A stretch of 64,000 nucleotides of DNA, taken from NCBI RefSeq assembly GCF_014646255.1, contig NZ_BMNC01000003.1, positions 868,001 to 932,000 of the forward strand, read 5' to 3'. The notes below the pieces were generated by a model. That model saw only the letters and a list, made by a program, of their open reading frames with translations, was not told the origin of the DNA and ran no database searches. The DNA comes from Lentzea pudingi (GTDB lineage Bacteria; Actinomycetota; Actinomycetes; Mycobacteriales; Pseudonocardiaceae). Shown here piece after piece: positions 17,461 to 26,900 of this stretch (its first letter is position 1; each line of letters starts with the position of its first letter). A program made the position numbers and the translations under genes.

Positions 17461-17510
17461 CCATTTCCGTACGACATACGGTATTCTTTCCGTATGGCCT
17501 ACGGAAATGG
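17461..17510. promoter_or_regulatory. Nested TetR operators upstream of tetR at 17520
   Basis: Two CCGTA-N5-TACGG sites: CCGTA-cgaca-TACGG at 17467-17481 and TTTCCGTA-tggcc-TACGGAAA at 17487-17507 (8-5-8). The outer bases also form an 11-bp repeat, CCATTTCCGTA (17461-17471) against TACGGAAATGG (17500-17510). Core and spacing equal those of the operator at 4415-4435. Confidence 0.75.
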
Positions 17511-17519
17511 GGTGGACGG

Positions 17520-18275
17520 ATGGCCGCCGAACGCAGCGGCGGGGGAGACCCGGCCAGGACGCTCGCACTGCTCTGGCGCACGCCGCGAGAGCCGAAGCAG
17601 GTCGGCAGGAAGCCCAAGGTGAGCGTCGACCAGATCGTCACCGCGGCGATCGCGGTGGCCGATCGCGAGGGCCTCGGCGCGATGTCGATGGCCCGCGTCG
17701 CACAGGAACTGACCGTCGGCACGATGTCGCTCTACACGCACGTGCCCGGCAAGGCCGAGTTGATCGACCTCATGACCGACACCGTGCTGCAGGAACGCGA
17801 ACTCACGCCCGAGGGCACCTGGCGCGAGCGCATCAAGCACTACGCGGACCGCACCCGCGCGGTCTACCAGGCACATCCGTGGATGCGGGACGTGTCGATG
17901 GTGCGGCCGCCGCTCGGGCCCGGCCTGATGGACGGCCAGGAGTTCGTGCTGGCCGCGCTGGCCGACTCCGGCCTGGAGCCGAGGCAGGTGACCGTCGCGC
18001 ACGTCGCCGTCGAGGGCTTCGTGCACGGCGCGGCGGCGTCCGAGGTGGACGACCAGCAACTGGCGGCGACCACCGGTGAGTCCGGCGACACGTGGTGGGG
18101 CGCGCGGCAGGTGTTCTGGGACGACTACTTCGACGTCGAGCGCTACCCGGCGATGACGGCGCTGTGGAACGCCGGCGCCTACGACACCGAGGGCACGCTC
18201 GCGGACCACGTGCACACCTCGTGGGACTACGGGCTCGACAGGTTGCTGGACGGCATCGAAGGCGGCATGAGATGA
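17520..18275 (+). CDS. TetR/AcrR-family regulator (paralogue of the one at 3644)
   Basis: TetR-type repressor of 251 residues, the same length as its paralogue at 3644-4399. It shares the leader DPARTLALLWRT, the HTH (VDQIVTAAIAVADREG, SMARVAQELTVGTMSLYTHV, PGKAELIDLMTD) and the C-terminal end DYGLDRLLDGIEGG. The ATG at 17520 follows directly on two operator palindromes. It overlaps the next gene, a NmrA-like reductase, by 3-4 bp, so the pair is one autoregulated operon (inference). Confidence 0.9.
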   Translation: MAAERSGGGDPARTLALLWRTPREPKQVGRKPKVSVDQIVTAAIAVADREGLGAMSMARVAQELTVGTMSLYTHVPGKAELIDLMTDTVLQERELTPEGTWRERIKHYADRTRAVYQAHPWMRDVSMVRPPLGPGLMDGQEFVLAALADSGLEPRQVTVAHVAVEGFVHGAAASEVDDQQLAATTGESGDTWWGARQVFWDDYFDVERYPAMTALWNAGAYDTEGTLADHVHTSWDYGLDRLLDGIEGGMR

Positions 18276-19108
18276 CGACACTCGTGACCGGCGCGACGGG
18301 CAACGTCGGCCGGCTGGTGGTGCGCGGGCTCACCGGCCCGGTGCGGGCGATCACCCGCGACCCGGCCAGGGCGGAGTTCCCGGCGGGCGTCGAGGTGGTG
18401 AAGGCCGACCTCGACGACCCGGACAGCATTCCGTTCGACGGCGTCGAGAAGCTCTACCTGTTCGTGCACCCGCCGACCGCGCAGGAGGTCGTCGACCGGG
18501 CAGTGCGGGCGGGGGTGCGCCGGATCGTCACGTTGTCCTCGGGCGCGGTGACCCACGGCTACGACACCAGCCACCACCTCCCGGTCGAACAGGCCGTCGA
18601 GGCGTCCGGCGTCGAGTGGACCCACCTGCGGCCGGGCGAGTTCGCGGTCAACAAGATCGACCTCTGGGGCCCGTCGATCCGCGCGGACGGCACGATCGTG
18701 CACCCCGAGCCGGACGCGGCCGGGCAGCCGATCCACGAGGCCGACATCGCCGACGTGGCGATCAAGGTGCTGCGGGAGGACGGCCACGCGGGCAAGGCCT
18801 ACGACCTGACCGGCCCGCCGCAGATCACCCAGCGGGACATGGCGCGCGACATCGGCGCCGCGATCGGCCGCTCGCTGACGTTCCAGGACGTCACCGTCGA
18901 GGAGGCGCTCGCCTACTACGTCAGCGTCGGCTGGCCCGAGGAGATCGCGCGGTACGTCCTCGGCATCGCGGGCTACGAGGGCGGTGACCCCGACGACTTC
19001 GCCGACTACGAGTTCGTCGTGTCGCCGGACTACGAACGGCTCATGGGCAGGCCGTACCGGACGTTCGCGCAGTGGGCACGTGATCACGAGGCGGACTTCC
19101 GCGGCTGA
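18272..19108 (+). CDS. NmrA/SDR-a-type NAD(P)-binding protein
   Basis: Rossmann-fold protein of 278 residues, atypical SDR (NmrA/TMR family). The dinucleotide motif TGATGNVGRLV is at the N-terminus, followed by a short ADLDDPDS segment, RIVTLSSGAV and TYLR-like HLRPGEF. It could be an NAD(P)H:quinone-type oxidoreductase or a redox sensor. The ATG overlaps the TetR stop, so the TetR is probably its repressor. A strong hairpin follows 19 bp after the stop. Confidence 0.9.
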   Translation: MTTLVTGATGNVGRLVVRGLTGPVRAITRDPARAEFPAGVEVVKADLDDPDSIPFDGVEKLYLFVHPPTAQEVVDRAVRAGVRRIVTLSSGAVTHGYDTSHHLPVEQAVEASGVEWTHLRPGEFAVNKIDLWGPSIRADGTIVHPEPDAAGQPIHEADIADVAIKVLREDGHAGKAYDLTGPPQITQRDMARDIGAAIGRSLTFQDVTVEEALAYYVSVGWPEEIARYVLGIAGYEGGDPDDFADYEFVVSPDYERLMGRPYRTFAQWARDHEADFRG

Positions 19109-19127
19109 TCACCGCGTCGATTCGGCT

Positions 19128-19167
19128 CCTCCTCGTTCGACGTCTTCATGGACGGCGAACGAGGAGG
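19128..19167 (+). promoter_or_regulatory. Hairpin covering the ribosome-binding site of the next gene
   Basis: Arms CCTCCTCGTTCG and CGAACGAGGAGG pair perfectly over 12 bp. After one A/G mismatch, CGTC pairs with GACG around a 6-nt loop. The 3' arm ends in the GAGGAGG box that serves the GTG at 19172, so the folded RNA would hide the Shine-Dalgarno site. It may also act as terminator for the upstream gene, although no T-run follows. Confidence 0.6.
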
Positions 19168-19171
19168 CCCG

Positions 19172-19402
19172 GTGCGGTTCATGGTGTTCGTCAGGAGCCC
19201 GAGTCCGTTGGCGGCGCTGCACGGCGACGTGTTGCGGCGCGCGGGTGTCCTGCTCGACGTGGGCGACCTCGTCCCGGACGCGTGCGGGGTGTCGGGCTAC
19301 TGGCTGATCGACGTCCGCGACCGCGAGGAGGCGGTCGAACGGATCAGGCGCATCGCGCTCCCGGCGTGCGTCGTGGAAATACGTCAGGTGGCTGTGGTCT
19401 GA
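19172..19402 (+). CDS. Shortened YCII/DGPF-domain protein
   Basis: Protein of 76 residues, about half the usual length of YCII-related (DGPF) proteins. The C-terminal block survives (GYWLIDVRDREEAVERIRRIALP, VVEIRQVAVV), but the middle with the DGPF motif is missing. The GTG start has a GGAGG box 5 bp upstream. It lies 7 bp ahead of an ECF42-type sigma factor; full-length DGPF proteins are the known genomic partners of ECF42, so this is likely the reduced partner. Compare the full-length copy at 27897-28316. Confidence 0.7.
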   Translation: MRFMVFVRSPSPLAALHGDVLRRAGVLLDVGDLVPDACGVSGYWLIDVRDREEAVERIRRIALPACVVEIRQVAVV

Positions 19403-19409
19403 TTCCTCC

Positions 19410-20654
19410 ATGGGGGCTACCTCGGTGCACCGCACCGTCGACGCGGTCTGGCGGATGGAGTCGGCGAAGGTCATCGCCGCCCTGGCCCGGTACACCCGCG
19501 ACGTCGGACTCGCCGAGGAGATGGCCCAGGACGCGCTGGTCGCCGCGCTGGAGCAGTGGCCGGTGGAGGGCGTCCCGCGCAACCCCGGCGCGTGGCTCAT
19601 GACGACGGCCAAGCGGCGTTCGATCGACCAGATCCGGCGCCGCGAGAACTTCAACCGCAAGGTCGAGGAGATCGGCCGCGACGTCCAGGAGGCCACGCCG
19701 GACGCGAGCGAGGGCATCGACGACGAGATCGGCGACGACCTGCTCAGCCTCATGTTCACCGCGTGCCACCCGGTGCTGGGCACCGAGGCGAGGGTCGCGC
19801 TCACGCTGAAGATGCTGGGCGGCCTCAAGACGGAGGAGATCGCGCGGGCGTTCCTGGTCAGCGACGCGACCGTGGCCCAGCGGATCGTCCGCGCGAAGAA
19901 GACCCTCGCGGACGCCGGCGTGCCGTTCGAGGTCCCCGAAGGCCCCGAGCTCGCGGCCCGCCTCGCCAGCGTCCTCGAGGTCATCTACCTGATCTTCAAC
20001 GAGGGTTACTCCGCCACCCAGGGCGACGACTGGCTGCGCCCCGAACTCTGCGCCGAGGCGCTGCGGCTCGGCCGCGTGCTCGCCGAGCTCGCGCCCAAGG
20101 AAGCCGAGGTCCACGGCCTGGTCGCGCTCATGGAGATCCAGGCCTCCCGCACCAAGGCACGCACCGGTCCCGGCGGTGAGCCCGTGCTGCTGCTGGAGCA
20201 GGACCGGGGCCGCTGGGACTGGCTGCTCATCGGCCGCGGCCTCAAGGCCCTCGAACGCGCCGAAGCCCTCAACCAGCCGCCCGGCCCGTACTACGTCCAG
20301 GCCGCCCTCGCCGCGTGCCACGGCCGCGCGCGCAAGGCCGAAGACACCGACTGGCAACGCATCGCCACCCTCTACCAGGTGCTCGCGGGCATCTCGCCGT
20401 CACCGATCGTCGAGCTCAACCGCGCGGTGGCGTTGTCGATGGCCTTCGGGCCCGCCGCCGGACTCGCGCTCGTCGACGAGATCGCGGGCGAGAAGGCGTT
20501 GCAGGGCTACCACCTGCTGCCCAGCGTGCGCGGCGATTTCCTGCTGAAGCTCGGGCGAAACGGTGAGGCGAAGGTCGAGTTCGAGAAGGCCGCCTCGCTC
20601 ACCCGCAACGAACGCGAACGGACGCTGCTGCTCGAACGCGCCGCGAGCTGTTAG
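19410..20654 (+). CDS. ECF42-type sigma factor with TPR-like C-terminus
   Basis: Sigma factor of 414 residues. Regions 2 and 4 occupy the first 180 residues (LARYTRDVGLAEEMAQDALVAALE, NPGAWLMTTAKRRSIDQIRRR, GGLKTEEIARAFLVSDATVAQRIVRAKK). They are followed by the long helical extension diagnostic of ECF42 (VIYLIFNEGYSAT, LCAEALRLGRVLAEL, LNRAVALSMAFGPAAGL, LLPSVRGDFLLKLGR). The extension replaces an anti-sigma factor in this group. The upstream shortened DGPF gene is its expected partner. It converges on LysE with a 4-bp overlap. Confidence 0.92.
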   Translation: MGATSVHRTVDAVWRMESAKVIAALARYTRDVGLAEEMAQDALVAALEQWPVEGVPRNPGAWLMTTAKRRSIDQIRRRENFNRKVEEIGRDVQEATPDASEGIDDEIGDDLLSLMFTACHPVLGTEARVALTLKMLGGLKTEEIARAFLVSDATVAQRIVRAKKTLADAGVPFEVPEGPELAARLASVLEVIYLIFNEGYSATQGDDWLRPELCAEALRLGRVLAELAPKEAEVHGLVALMEIQASRTKARTGPGGEPVLLLEQDRGRWDWLLIGRGLKALERAEALNQPPGPYYVQAALAACHGRARKAEDTDWQRIATLYQVLAGISPSPIVELNRAVALSMAFGPAAGLALVDEIAGEKALQGYHLLPSVRGDFLLKLGRNGEAKVEFEKAASLTRNERERTLLLERAASC

Positions 20655-21241
20655 GTCAGCGCGAGCTTCAGCCCCAGCGCGGCGAACGAGGCCGCGAAGA
20701 ACCGCCGCAGCCACACCATCACCCGCGGCCGGGCCAGCACCCGGTCGCGCATCGACGCCGCGAACACCCCGTAGACGGCGAACACCACGAACGTCAGCGC
20801 CATGAACACCGCGCTCAGCGTCACCATCTGCCCGAGCCCCGTCGCGAACTGCGGCAGGAACGCCACGAAGAAGATCGTCAGCTTCGGGTTGAGCAGGTTG
20901 ATCAGCACCGCCGACACCACGACCCTGCGCGCGGACGCCGGTGCGGTGGCGGTGTCCACGACCAGTTCGCTCTTGTCCCGCAACGTCGCCCACGCCAGGT
21001 AGACCAGGTACGCGACGCCCAGGTACTTCACGATCTCGAACGCCAGCGCGCTCGCGTGCAGCAACGCCGCCAGGCCGGTCACCGTGGCCAGCACGTGCGG
21101 CACGATCCCCAGCGTGCAGCCGAACGCGGCGATCACGCTCGCCTTCCGCCCGTGCGCGAGGCCGGCGGACAACGTGTACAGCACACCGGTGCCAGGAGTG
21201 GCGACCGCGATCAACGTAGTGATCAGGAAGGCGAGGCTCAT
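20651..21241 (-). CDS. LysE/RhtB-family amino-acid exporter
   Basis: Membrane exporter of 196 residues with about six hydrophobic helices. The family N-terminus (LAFLITTLIAVATPGTGVLYTLS) and the region LINLLNPKLTIFFVAFLPQF are characteristic of LysE/RhtB permeases, which export amino acids or their analogues. The substrate is unknown. It ends convergent with the ECF42 sigma gene. Confidence 0.92.
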   Translation of the reverse strand: MSLAFLITTLIAVATPGTGVLYTLSAGLAHGRKASVIAAFGCTLGIVPHVLATVTGLAALLHASALAFEIVKYLGVAYLVYLAWATLRDKSELVVDTATAPASARRVVVSAVLINLLNPKLTIFFVAFLPQFATGLGQMVTLSAVFMALTFVVFAVYGVFAASMRDRVLARPRVMVWLRRFFAASFAALGLKLALT

Positions 21242-21349
21242 GCGGTGAACTCTGCCGCGAAAGCGGTCCAGTAAGGAGAGCCAAAAACCGACCACGAAGT
21301 TGGACCACTTTTGACGTCGAGAACGCGTGAGTGGCACCGTCCCAGGGGT

Positions 21350-21787
21350 ATGAGCATCCGGAGCATGCACCACGTCGGAATGACCGTCACCGATCTCGCG
21401 GCCGCCGTCGCGTTCTTCGAGGCACTCGGCATGGAGCTTGAGGGCAAGGCCCACATGGAGGGCGAGTTCGTCGACGGTGTCATCGGCCTCGACGGCTCCG
21501 TCAGCGAGATAGCGATGATGAAGACCCCGGACGACCGGTACCGGATCGAGTTCAGCCAGTTCCAGACCCCGCGGAGCATCGACGGCAGCTCCCACGCGCC
21601 GATCAACGCCCTGGGCCTGCGGCACGTCGCGTTCACCGTCGACGACCTCGACGACACTCTCGCCCGCATCAAGCCGCACGGCGCCGAGCTGGTCAAGAAC
21701 GTCGAGAAGTACGAGGACCTCCTCCGGACCTGCTACGTCCGCGGCCCCGAGGGCATTCTCATCGAGCTGTGCGAGTACCTCACGTGA
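21350..21787 (+). CDS. VOC-family (glyoxalase/bleomycin-resistance fold) protein
   Basis: Protein of 145 residues with two beta-alpha-beta-beta-beta modules. It starts SMHHVGMTVTDLAAAVAFFEALGM; the second module is LRHVAFTVDDLDDTLARIKPHGAEL, ending RGPEGILIELCEYL. His7/His8, Glu and His in the usual metal positions suggest an active metalloenzyme of lyase, epimerase or dioxygenase type. The 3' end overlaps the convergent AraC gene by 8 bp. Confidence 0.88.
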   Translation: MSIRSMHHVGMTVTDLAAAVAFFEALGMELEGKAHMEGEFVDGVIGLDGSVSEIAMMKTPDDRYRIEFSQFQTPRSIDGSSHAPINALGLRHVAFTVDDLDDTLARIKPHGAELVKNVEKYEDLLRTCYVRGPEGILIELCEYLT

Positions 21788-22550
21788 GAGCGCGCGCGTA
21801 CGCCGTGGGAGAGACACCGACGGTCTGCGTGAAGTCCCGGACGAGGTGGGCCTGGTCGCTATAACCCAGGTCGGCGGCCAGACGAGCCCACTCGACCTCC
21901 GACTCGGCCCGTTCCAGGGCTTCGTGGATGCGGTACCGCAGGATGACCCACTTCGGGCTCACCCCGACGTAGTCCGCGAACAGCCGTTGCATCGTGCGCA
22001 CCGCCACGCCGCAGTCCCGCGCGAAGTCCGCCACCCGCCGGATCTCCCGGTCGTCGCGGATCTGCTGGACCAGGTCCATCGCCAGTGTCGCCTGCGGATC
22101 GGCCACCGGTCCGAGCCCCAGCAGGAACGCGTCGAGCGCGGCCACCCGTTCGTCCTCGTCCTCGACGTCCAGCACGAGCGCCGACGGGACGTCGAGCCGC
22201 ACGTGCCGCCCGGTCCACTCCGACACCGGCTCCGCGCGGAACGGCCGGAACCCACCGGGCCGGAACTGCACGCCCGCGACCCGGATCCGCCCCTCGAGCA
22301 CCCGGCTGAACAACCCGAGCCCGACGCCCGCGATCTCCGGCTGGGCAAACCCACGCTCGAAGACGACGTTCACGGACGGATGCGGCACGACGTGTGTGGT
22401 GTACGGCGCGTCCAACGAGCCGTCGATCAGCCAGTAGTGCTCCAGGTACGGCCGCAGCTCGGCGCACGGCATGCGGCGGCGGAACCGCACGCGGGCGAAC
22501 AACTCGCGCGCGTCCACGATCCCGCGAGTGTCCCGACGCGGCCCCTGCAC
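21780..22550 (-). CDS. AraC-family transcriptional regulator
   Basis: Regulator of 256 residues from a GTG start. The N-terminal ligand domain begins with the DUF6597-like part (CAELRPYLEHYWLIDG, THVVPHPSVNVVFE, GVQFRPGGFRPF). The C-terminal AraC HTH shows RRVADFARDCGVAVRTMQRLFADYVGVSPKWVI and LAADLGYSDQAHLVRDFTQTVGVSPTAY. It is divergent from the DinB gene at 22616 and convergent with the VOC gene; either could be a target. Confidence 0.9.
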   Translation of the reverse strand: MQGPRRDTRGIVDARELFARVRFRRRMPCAELRPYLEHYWLIDGSLDAPYTTHVVPHPSVNVVFERGFAQPEIAGVGLGLFSRVLEGRIRVAGVQFRPGGFRPFRAEPVSEWTGRHVRLDVPSALVLDVEDEDERVAALDAFLLGLGPVADPQATLAMDLVQQIRDDREIRRVADFARDCGVAVRTMQRLFADYVGVSPKWVILRYRIHEALERAESEVEWARLAADLGYSDQAHLVRDFTQTVGVSPTAYARALT

Positions 22551-22615
22551 AGCAGGATCCTAGGTTGGCGCGTTTGTTCAAGAGGACCGGAACACCCGGA
22601 AATAGGCTCAGGCCC

Positions 22616-23170
22616 ATGAAGCTCAGCGTTCTGCTCGACCGAGCCCGCGACCACGCACTGCCCGTCATCGCGAACATCACCGACGACGATGTAGCCAGGC
22701 CCACCCCATGCGCCGACTACGACGTCCGCGCCCTGCTCGACCACCTGCTGCACGTCGTCGTGGAGTTCCAGAAGCTCGCCGCGAAGCAGGACGCCGACTT
22801 CAGCCACACCCCGTCCTACCCGGACTGGCGCGCTCAGTACCCCACCGAGACGGCGAAGCTCGTCGAGGCGTGGGGCGAGCCCGGCGCCACCGAGGGCATC
22901 TCGGGCAACATGAACATGCCCGCGCAGACCGTCGGCGGCTTGGCGCTGCTGGACCTCACCATCCACGTCTCCGACCTCGCGCAGGCGACCGGCCAGCGCT
23001 TCGAACCGGACCCCGAGGTGTTCGCCGAGGTCGCGAGCCTGGTCAACCAGATGGGGCCGATGGCCGTCGAGTGGAAGGTGTTCAAGGACGCCGTCGAGGC
23101 ACCGGCCGACGCGTCGCCGTTCGAGCAGTTGCTGGCCTCCACCGGCCGCGACCCGCGCTGGAGTGCTTGA
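22616..23170 (+). CDS. TIGR03086-like DinB-fold metal-binding protein
   Basis: Mycothiol-type DinB/maleylpyruvate-isomerase-fold protein of 184 residues. It opens with a family helix and PTPCADYDVRALLDHLLHVV, in which His43 is a metal ligand, and continues to LLDLTIHVSDLAQATGQ with the second His. Such proteins are thought to be mycothiol-dependent transferases in actinobacteria. It lies 8 bp ahead of the racemase gene, probably in one transcript. Confidence 0.85.
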   Translation: MKLSVLLDRARDHALPVIANITDDDVARPTPCADYDVRALLDHLLHVVVEFQKLAAKQDADFSHTPSYPDWRAQYPTETAKLVEAWGEPGATEGISGNMNMPAQTVGGLALLDLTIHVSDLAQATGQRFEPDPEVFAEVASLVNQMGPMAVEWKVFKDAVEAPADASPFEQLLASTGRDPRWSA

Positions 23171-23178
23171 CTGGCCCC

Positions 23179-23871
23179 ATGCTGACGATCGGGATGCTGG
23201 GCGGGATGAGCTGGGAGAGCAGCGCGGAGTACTACCGGCTCGCCAACGTGCTCGTGCGCGAACGCGTCGGCGGGCTGCACTCGGCGAAGGTCGTGCTGCA
23301 CTCCGTCGACTTCGCCGAGATCGAGCGCATGCAGGTCGAGGGCAGGTGGGACGACGCGGGCAAGGCCCTCGCCGAGGCCGCCGCGCAGGTCCAGGCAGGT
23401 GGCGCCGACTTCCTGCTGATCTGCACCAACACCATGCACAAGGTGTTCGACCAGGTCCAGGCCGCGATCGACATCCCGGTGATCCACCTCGGCGACACCA
23501 CCGCCCAGGCGATCAAGCGGGCCGGCTTCACCACCGTCGGCCTGCTCGGCACCGGCTTCACCATGGACCAGCCGTTCTACCGCGAACGCCTGGAGTCCCA
23601 CGGGCTGAAGGTGCTGCTGCCCTCGGCCGAGGACCGCGCGACCGTGCATCGGATCATCTACGACGAGCTGTGCCTCGGCATCGTTCGCGAACAGTCCCGC
23701 CGCGCCTATCAAGACGTGATCTCGAAGTTCGACGGGGCGCAGGGAGTCATCCTCGGCTGCACCGAGATCGAACTGCTGATCACGCAGGCTGACGTGCCGC
23801 TTCCGGTGTTCCCGACCACCCGCCTGCACGTCGAGGCGGCCGTCGAACGGGCAATCCAGACAACTCTGTGA
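23179..23871 (+). CDS. Aspartate/glutamate racemase family protein
   Basis: PLP-independent amino-acid racemase of 230 residues. The two catalytic cysteines are seen: Cys82 in LICTNTMHKV and Cys194 in ILGCTEIELLI. The N-terminus IGMLGGMSWESSAEYYRLAN is typical of the aspartate racemase branch (YgeA-like). It interconverts L- and D-aspartate or a related acid; substrate specificity cannot be read from motifs. Confidence 0.92.
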   Translation: MLTIGMLGGMSWESSAEYYRLANVLVRERVGGLHSAKVVLHSVDFAEIERMQVEGRWDDAGKALAEAAAQVQAGGADFLLICTNTMHKVFDQVQAAIDIPVIHLGDTTAQAIKRAGFTTVGLLGTGFTMDQPFYRERLESHGLKVLLPSAEDRATVHRIIYDELCLGIVREQSRRAYQDVISKFDGAQGVILGCTEIELLITQADVPLPVFPTTRLHVEAAVERAIQTTL

Positions 23872-23966
23872 ACGGATGACCTGGCCAAGCCAGCAACGTC
23901 GCGACTCAACGAGATGTCTTAGTCACTGAGGGCTATTCCTACTTCGGTGAACTAGGGGAGTTCGCG

Positions 23967-26900
23967 TTGAAACGAGCACACATCGCCGCAGGGCTGACGG
24001 CTGTCGTGGTTGCCGCCACGGCAGCCGTCCCCGTTTCCGCGGCACCGCAGGAACAAGAGGTGCGCGCCGACGGGCTGAGCACCAAGGTCACGCTCGTCAC
24101 CGGCGACGAGGTCGTCGTCAGCAACGGCAAGGTCCAGGCGAGAGGCGCCAAGGGCAGGGAGAACGTCGGGTTCCGCTCGTTCAAGGACCCGCGCGGAGAC
24201 CTGCACGTCGTGCCGCTCGACGCCCAGGCAGGGCTCAACTCCGGCGCGCTCGACGAGCGGCTGTTCGACGTCTCACTGCTCGCCAGATCCGGCTACGACG
24301 ACGCGGCCAGCAAGACGATCCCGCTGATCGTGCAGGGGCAGGTGATCAGCGCGGCGAACGCCGAGTCGTTGCCGAGCATCGGCTCGCACGCGATCACCAT
24401 CAGCAAGGACGGCTCGTTCTGGGCCGGTGCCCGGGCGGCGGGCACCGGCAAGATCTGGCTGGACGGCAAGGTCACCGCGTCCCTGGACCGCAGCGCCGCG
24501 CAGGTCGGCGCGCCCCAGGCGTGGGAGAAGGGCTTCACCGGCAAGGACGTCACCGTCGCGATCCTCGACACCGGCGTCGACGAGACCCACCCGGACCTCG
24601 CGGGCGCCGTCGTGGAGTCGAAGAACTTCTCCGACAGCGACACCACCGACGACCGTGTCGGCCACGGCACGCACGTCGCGTCGACCGTGACCGGCGACGG
24701 CAAGTACAAGGGCATCGCGCCGGACTCGAAGCTCATCAACGGCAAGGTGCTCGGCGACTACGGCGGCGGCCGCGAGAGCGACATCATCGCCGGCATGGAG
24801 TGGGCCGCGGCCAAGGCCGAGGTCATCAACATGAGCCTCGGCAGTTCGTGGCCCGACGAGGGCACCGACCCGATGTCGCTCGCGCTCAACCGCATCACCG
24901 AGCAGACCGGCGCGTTGTTCGTCGTGGCCGCCGGCAACTCCGGCGGCGCCATCGGCTCACCCGGCTCCGCCGACGCGGCCCTCACCGTCGGCGCAGTCAA
25001 CCGCGACGACACGCTCGCCGAGTTCTCCTCGCGCGGCCCGCGCTGGTTCAACAACGCCGTCAAGCCCGACATCACCGCGCCGGGCGTCGACATCGTGGCC
25101 GCGAAGGCCAAGAACGGCCAGATCGGCACGCCCGCGGGCGAAGGCCACGTCGCGTTGTCCGGCACGTCGATGGCCACCCCGCACGTGGCGGGAGCGGCGG
25201 CGATCCTCGCGTCGAAGAACCCGGCGTGGAAGGCCGAGGACATCAAGGCCGCGCTGATGAACAGCGCCAAGCCCAACCCGTCGCTGAGCATCTACGACCA
25301 GGGCGCCGGACGTCTCGACGTCGGCCGCGCCGTGTCCTCCGCGGTCACCACGAACCACGGCAGCCTCTCGCTGGGCACCGCGGTGTGGCCGCACGACGAC
25401 GACAAGCCCATCACGCAGAAGCTGACCTACCGCAACAACGGCACGACCGACGTGACCGTCGACCTGAGCATCGCCGAGGTCAAGCCCGCCGCAGCCGGCC
25501 TGTTCAGCGTCTCCCCGGCGAAGCTGACCATCCCCGCAGGTGGATCGGCCGACGCCACGGTCACGGCGGACACCCGCGCCGCGGTCGCGGACGGCATCTA
25601 CGGCGCGGTGGTCCTCTCGTCCGACGGCGTGCGGGTGGCGGTCGGTGTCGTGAAGGAGGTCGAGAGCTACGACCTGAAGCTCACGTTCCTCGACCACAAC
25701 GGCGCGCCGACGCAGTACTACGACTACAGGTTCGTCGACCTGGACAAGCCGCAGGCGCACTTCCGCCACGACCCGTCCGGCACGATCGTGCAGCGCCTGC
25801 CCAAGGGCAAGTTCTTCCTCGACGGCACGATCAGCACCCGCGACCCCGACCCGACCAAGGGCGGCCTGATCACCACGCTGACCGAGCCGGCCCTGGAGGT
25901 CACCGGCAACACCGAGATCGTGTTCGACGCGCGGCAGGGCACCCAGCCCTCGATCGCGGTCGAGCAGAAGGACGCGAAGGCGGCGCAGGCCGGCCTCGGT
26001 TTCCTGATGCAGGCCAACTGGGGCGCGACGGGCGGCACCTGGTACCTCAACTCGTTCGAGGGCATCCGCGTCCGCCCGTCGAAGACGTCGTGGCCGAAGT
26101 TCGACTTCTACGCCGAGTCCGTGCTGGCGAAGCCGGACGCCAACGGCAAGTTCGACGGCAGCCCGTACCAGTACCACGTGCGGATCAGCGAGAAGACCCG
26201 CGTGCCGGCGAACGTCCAGCGCTCCGTCAAGGACCGCGAACTGGCCCGCGTCAACTCGGTCACGCACGCCCGCGTACCGGGCTCGATCGGCCAGCGCGAC
26301 AACGGCGCCTCCGGCCCGCTGCCGTTGCGGCTCGAGGAGTTCTACACCCCCGGCGTCGAGTGGTCCGGCTCGCTGACGGAGTTCGCGAAGCTCGGCGAGT
26401 GGCCCAGCCTCGGTTTCCAGTCCTCGATCACGCCCCGCGTGTTCAAGCTCGGCAGGACCGTGACCGAGCACTGGAACAGCGCCGTCTACGGCCCCGGCGT
26501 GCCTCACGCACCGGGAACCGTGCGCTTCGCCGGACGCGTCGGCAACCTGCTGCGCCTCGACGTGCCACTGCAGAGCGCGCAGGGCATGTACGGCTACTCG
26601 CCGAGCACCGGCCGCACCACCGTGACGGTGGACGGCAAGGTCATCTCGGACCAGCCCGAATCCGGCTACGCCTACATCCCGGACGCGCCGGCGGAGAAGA
26701 AGCGCTACACCGTCCACACCGAGGCGACGCGCGACTCGTTGTCGTCACGGGTCACCGCGGACTGGTCGTTCACCTCGGAACACGTCCCAGGCGAGGCGTT
26801 CCAGTCGATCCCGCTGCTCGCGGTCCGTTTCGCGCCGGCCCTGGACGAGCACAACCGCGCCGGACGCGTCGTCACCGTGCCGATCACGGTGGAGCGCAAC

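Noticed and set aside
24957..26717. Minus-strand frame of nearly 590 codons opposite the subtilase
   Set aside because: The plus strand carries the S8 catalytic triad; the antisense frame is a GC-skew artefact.
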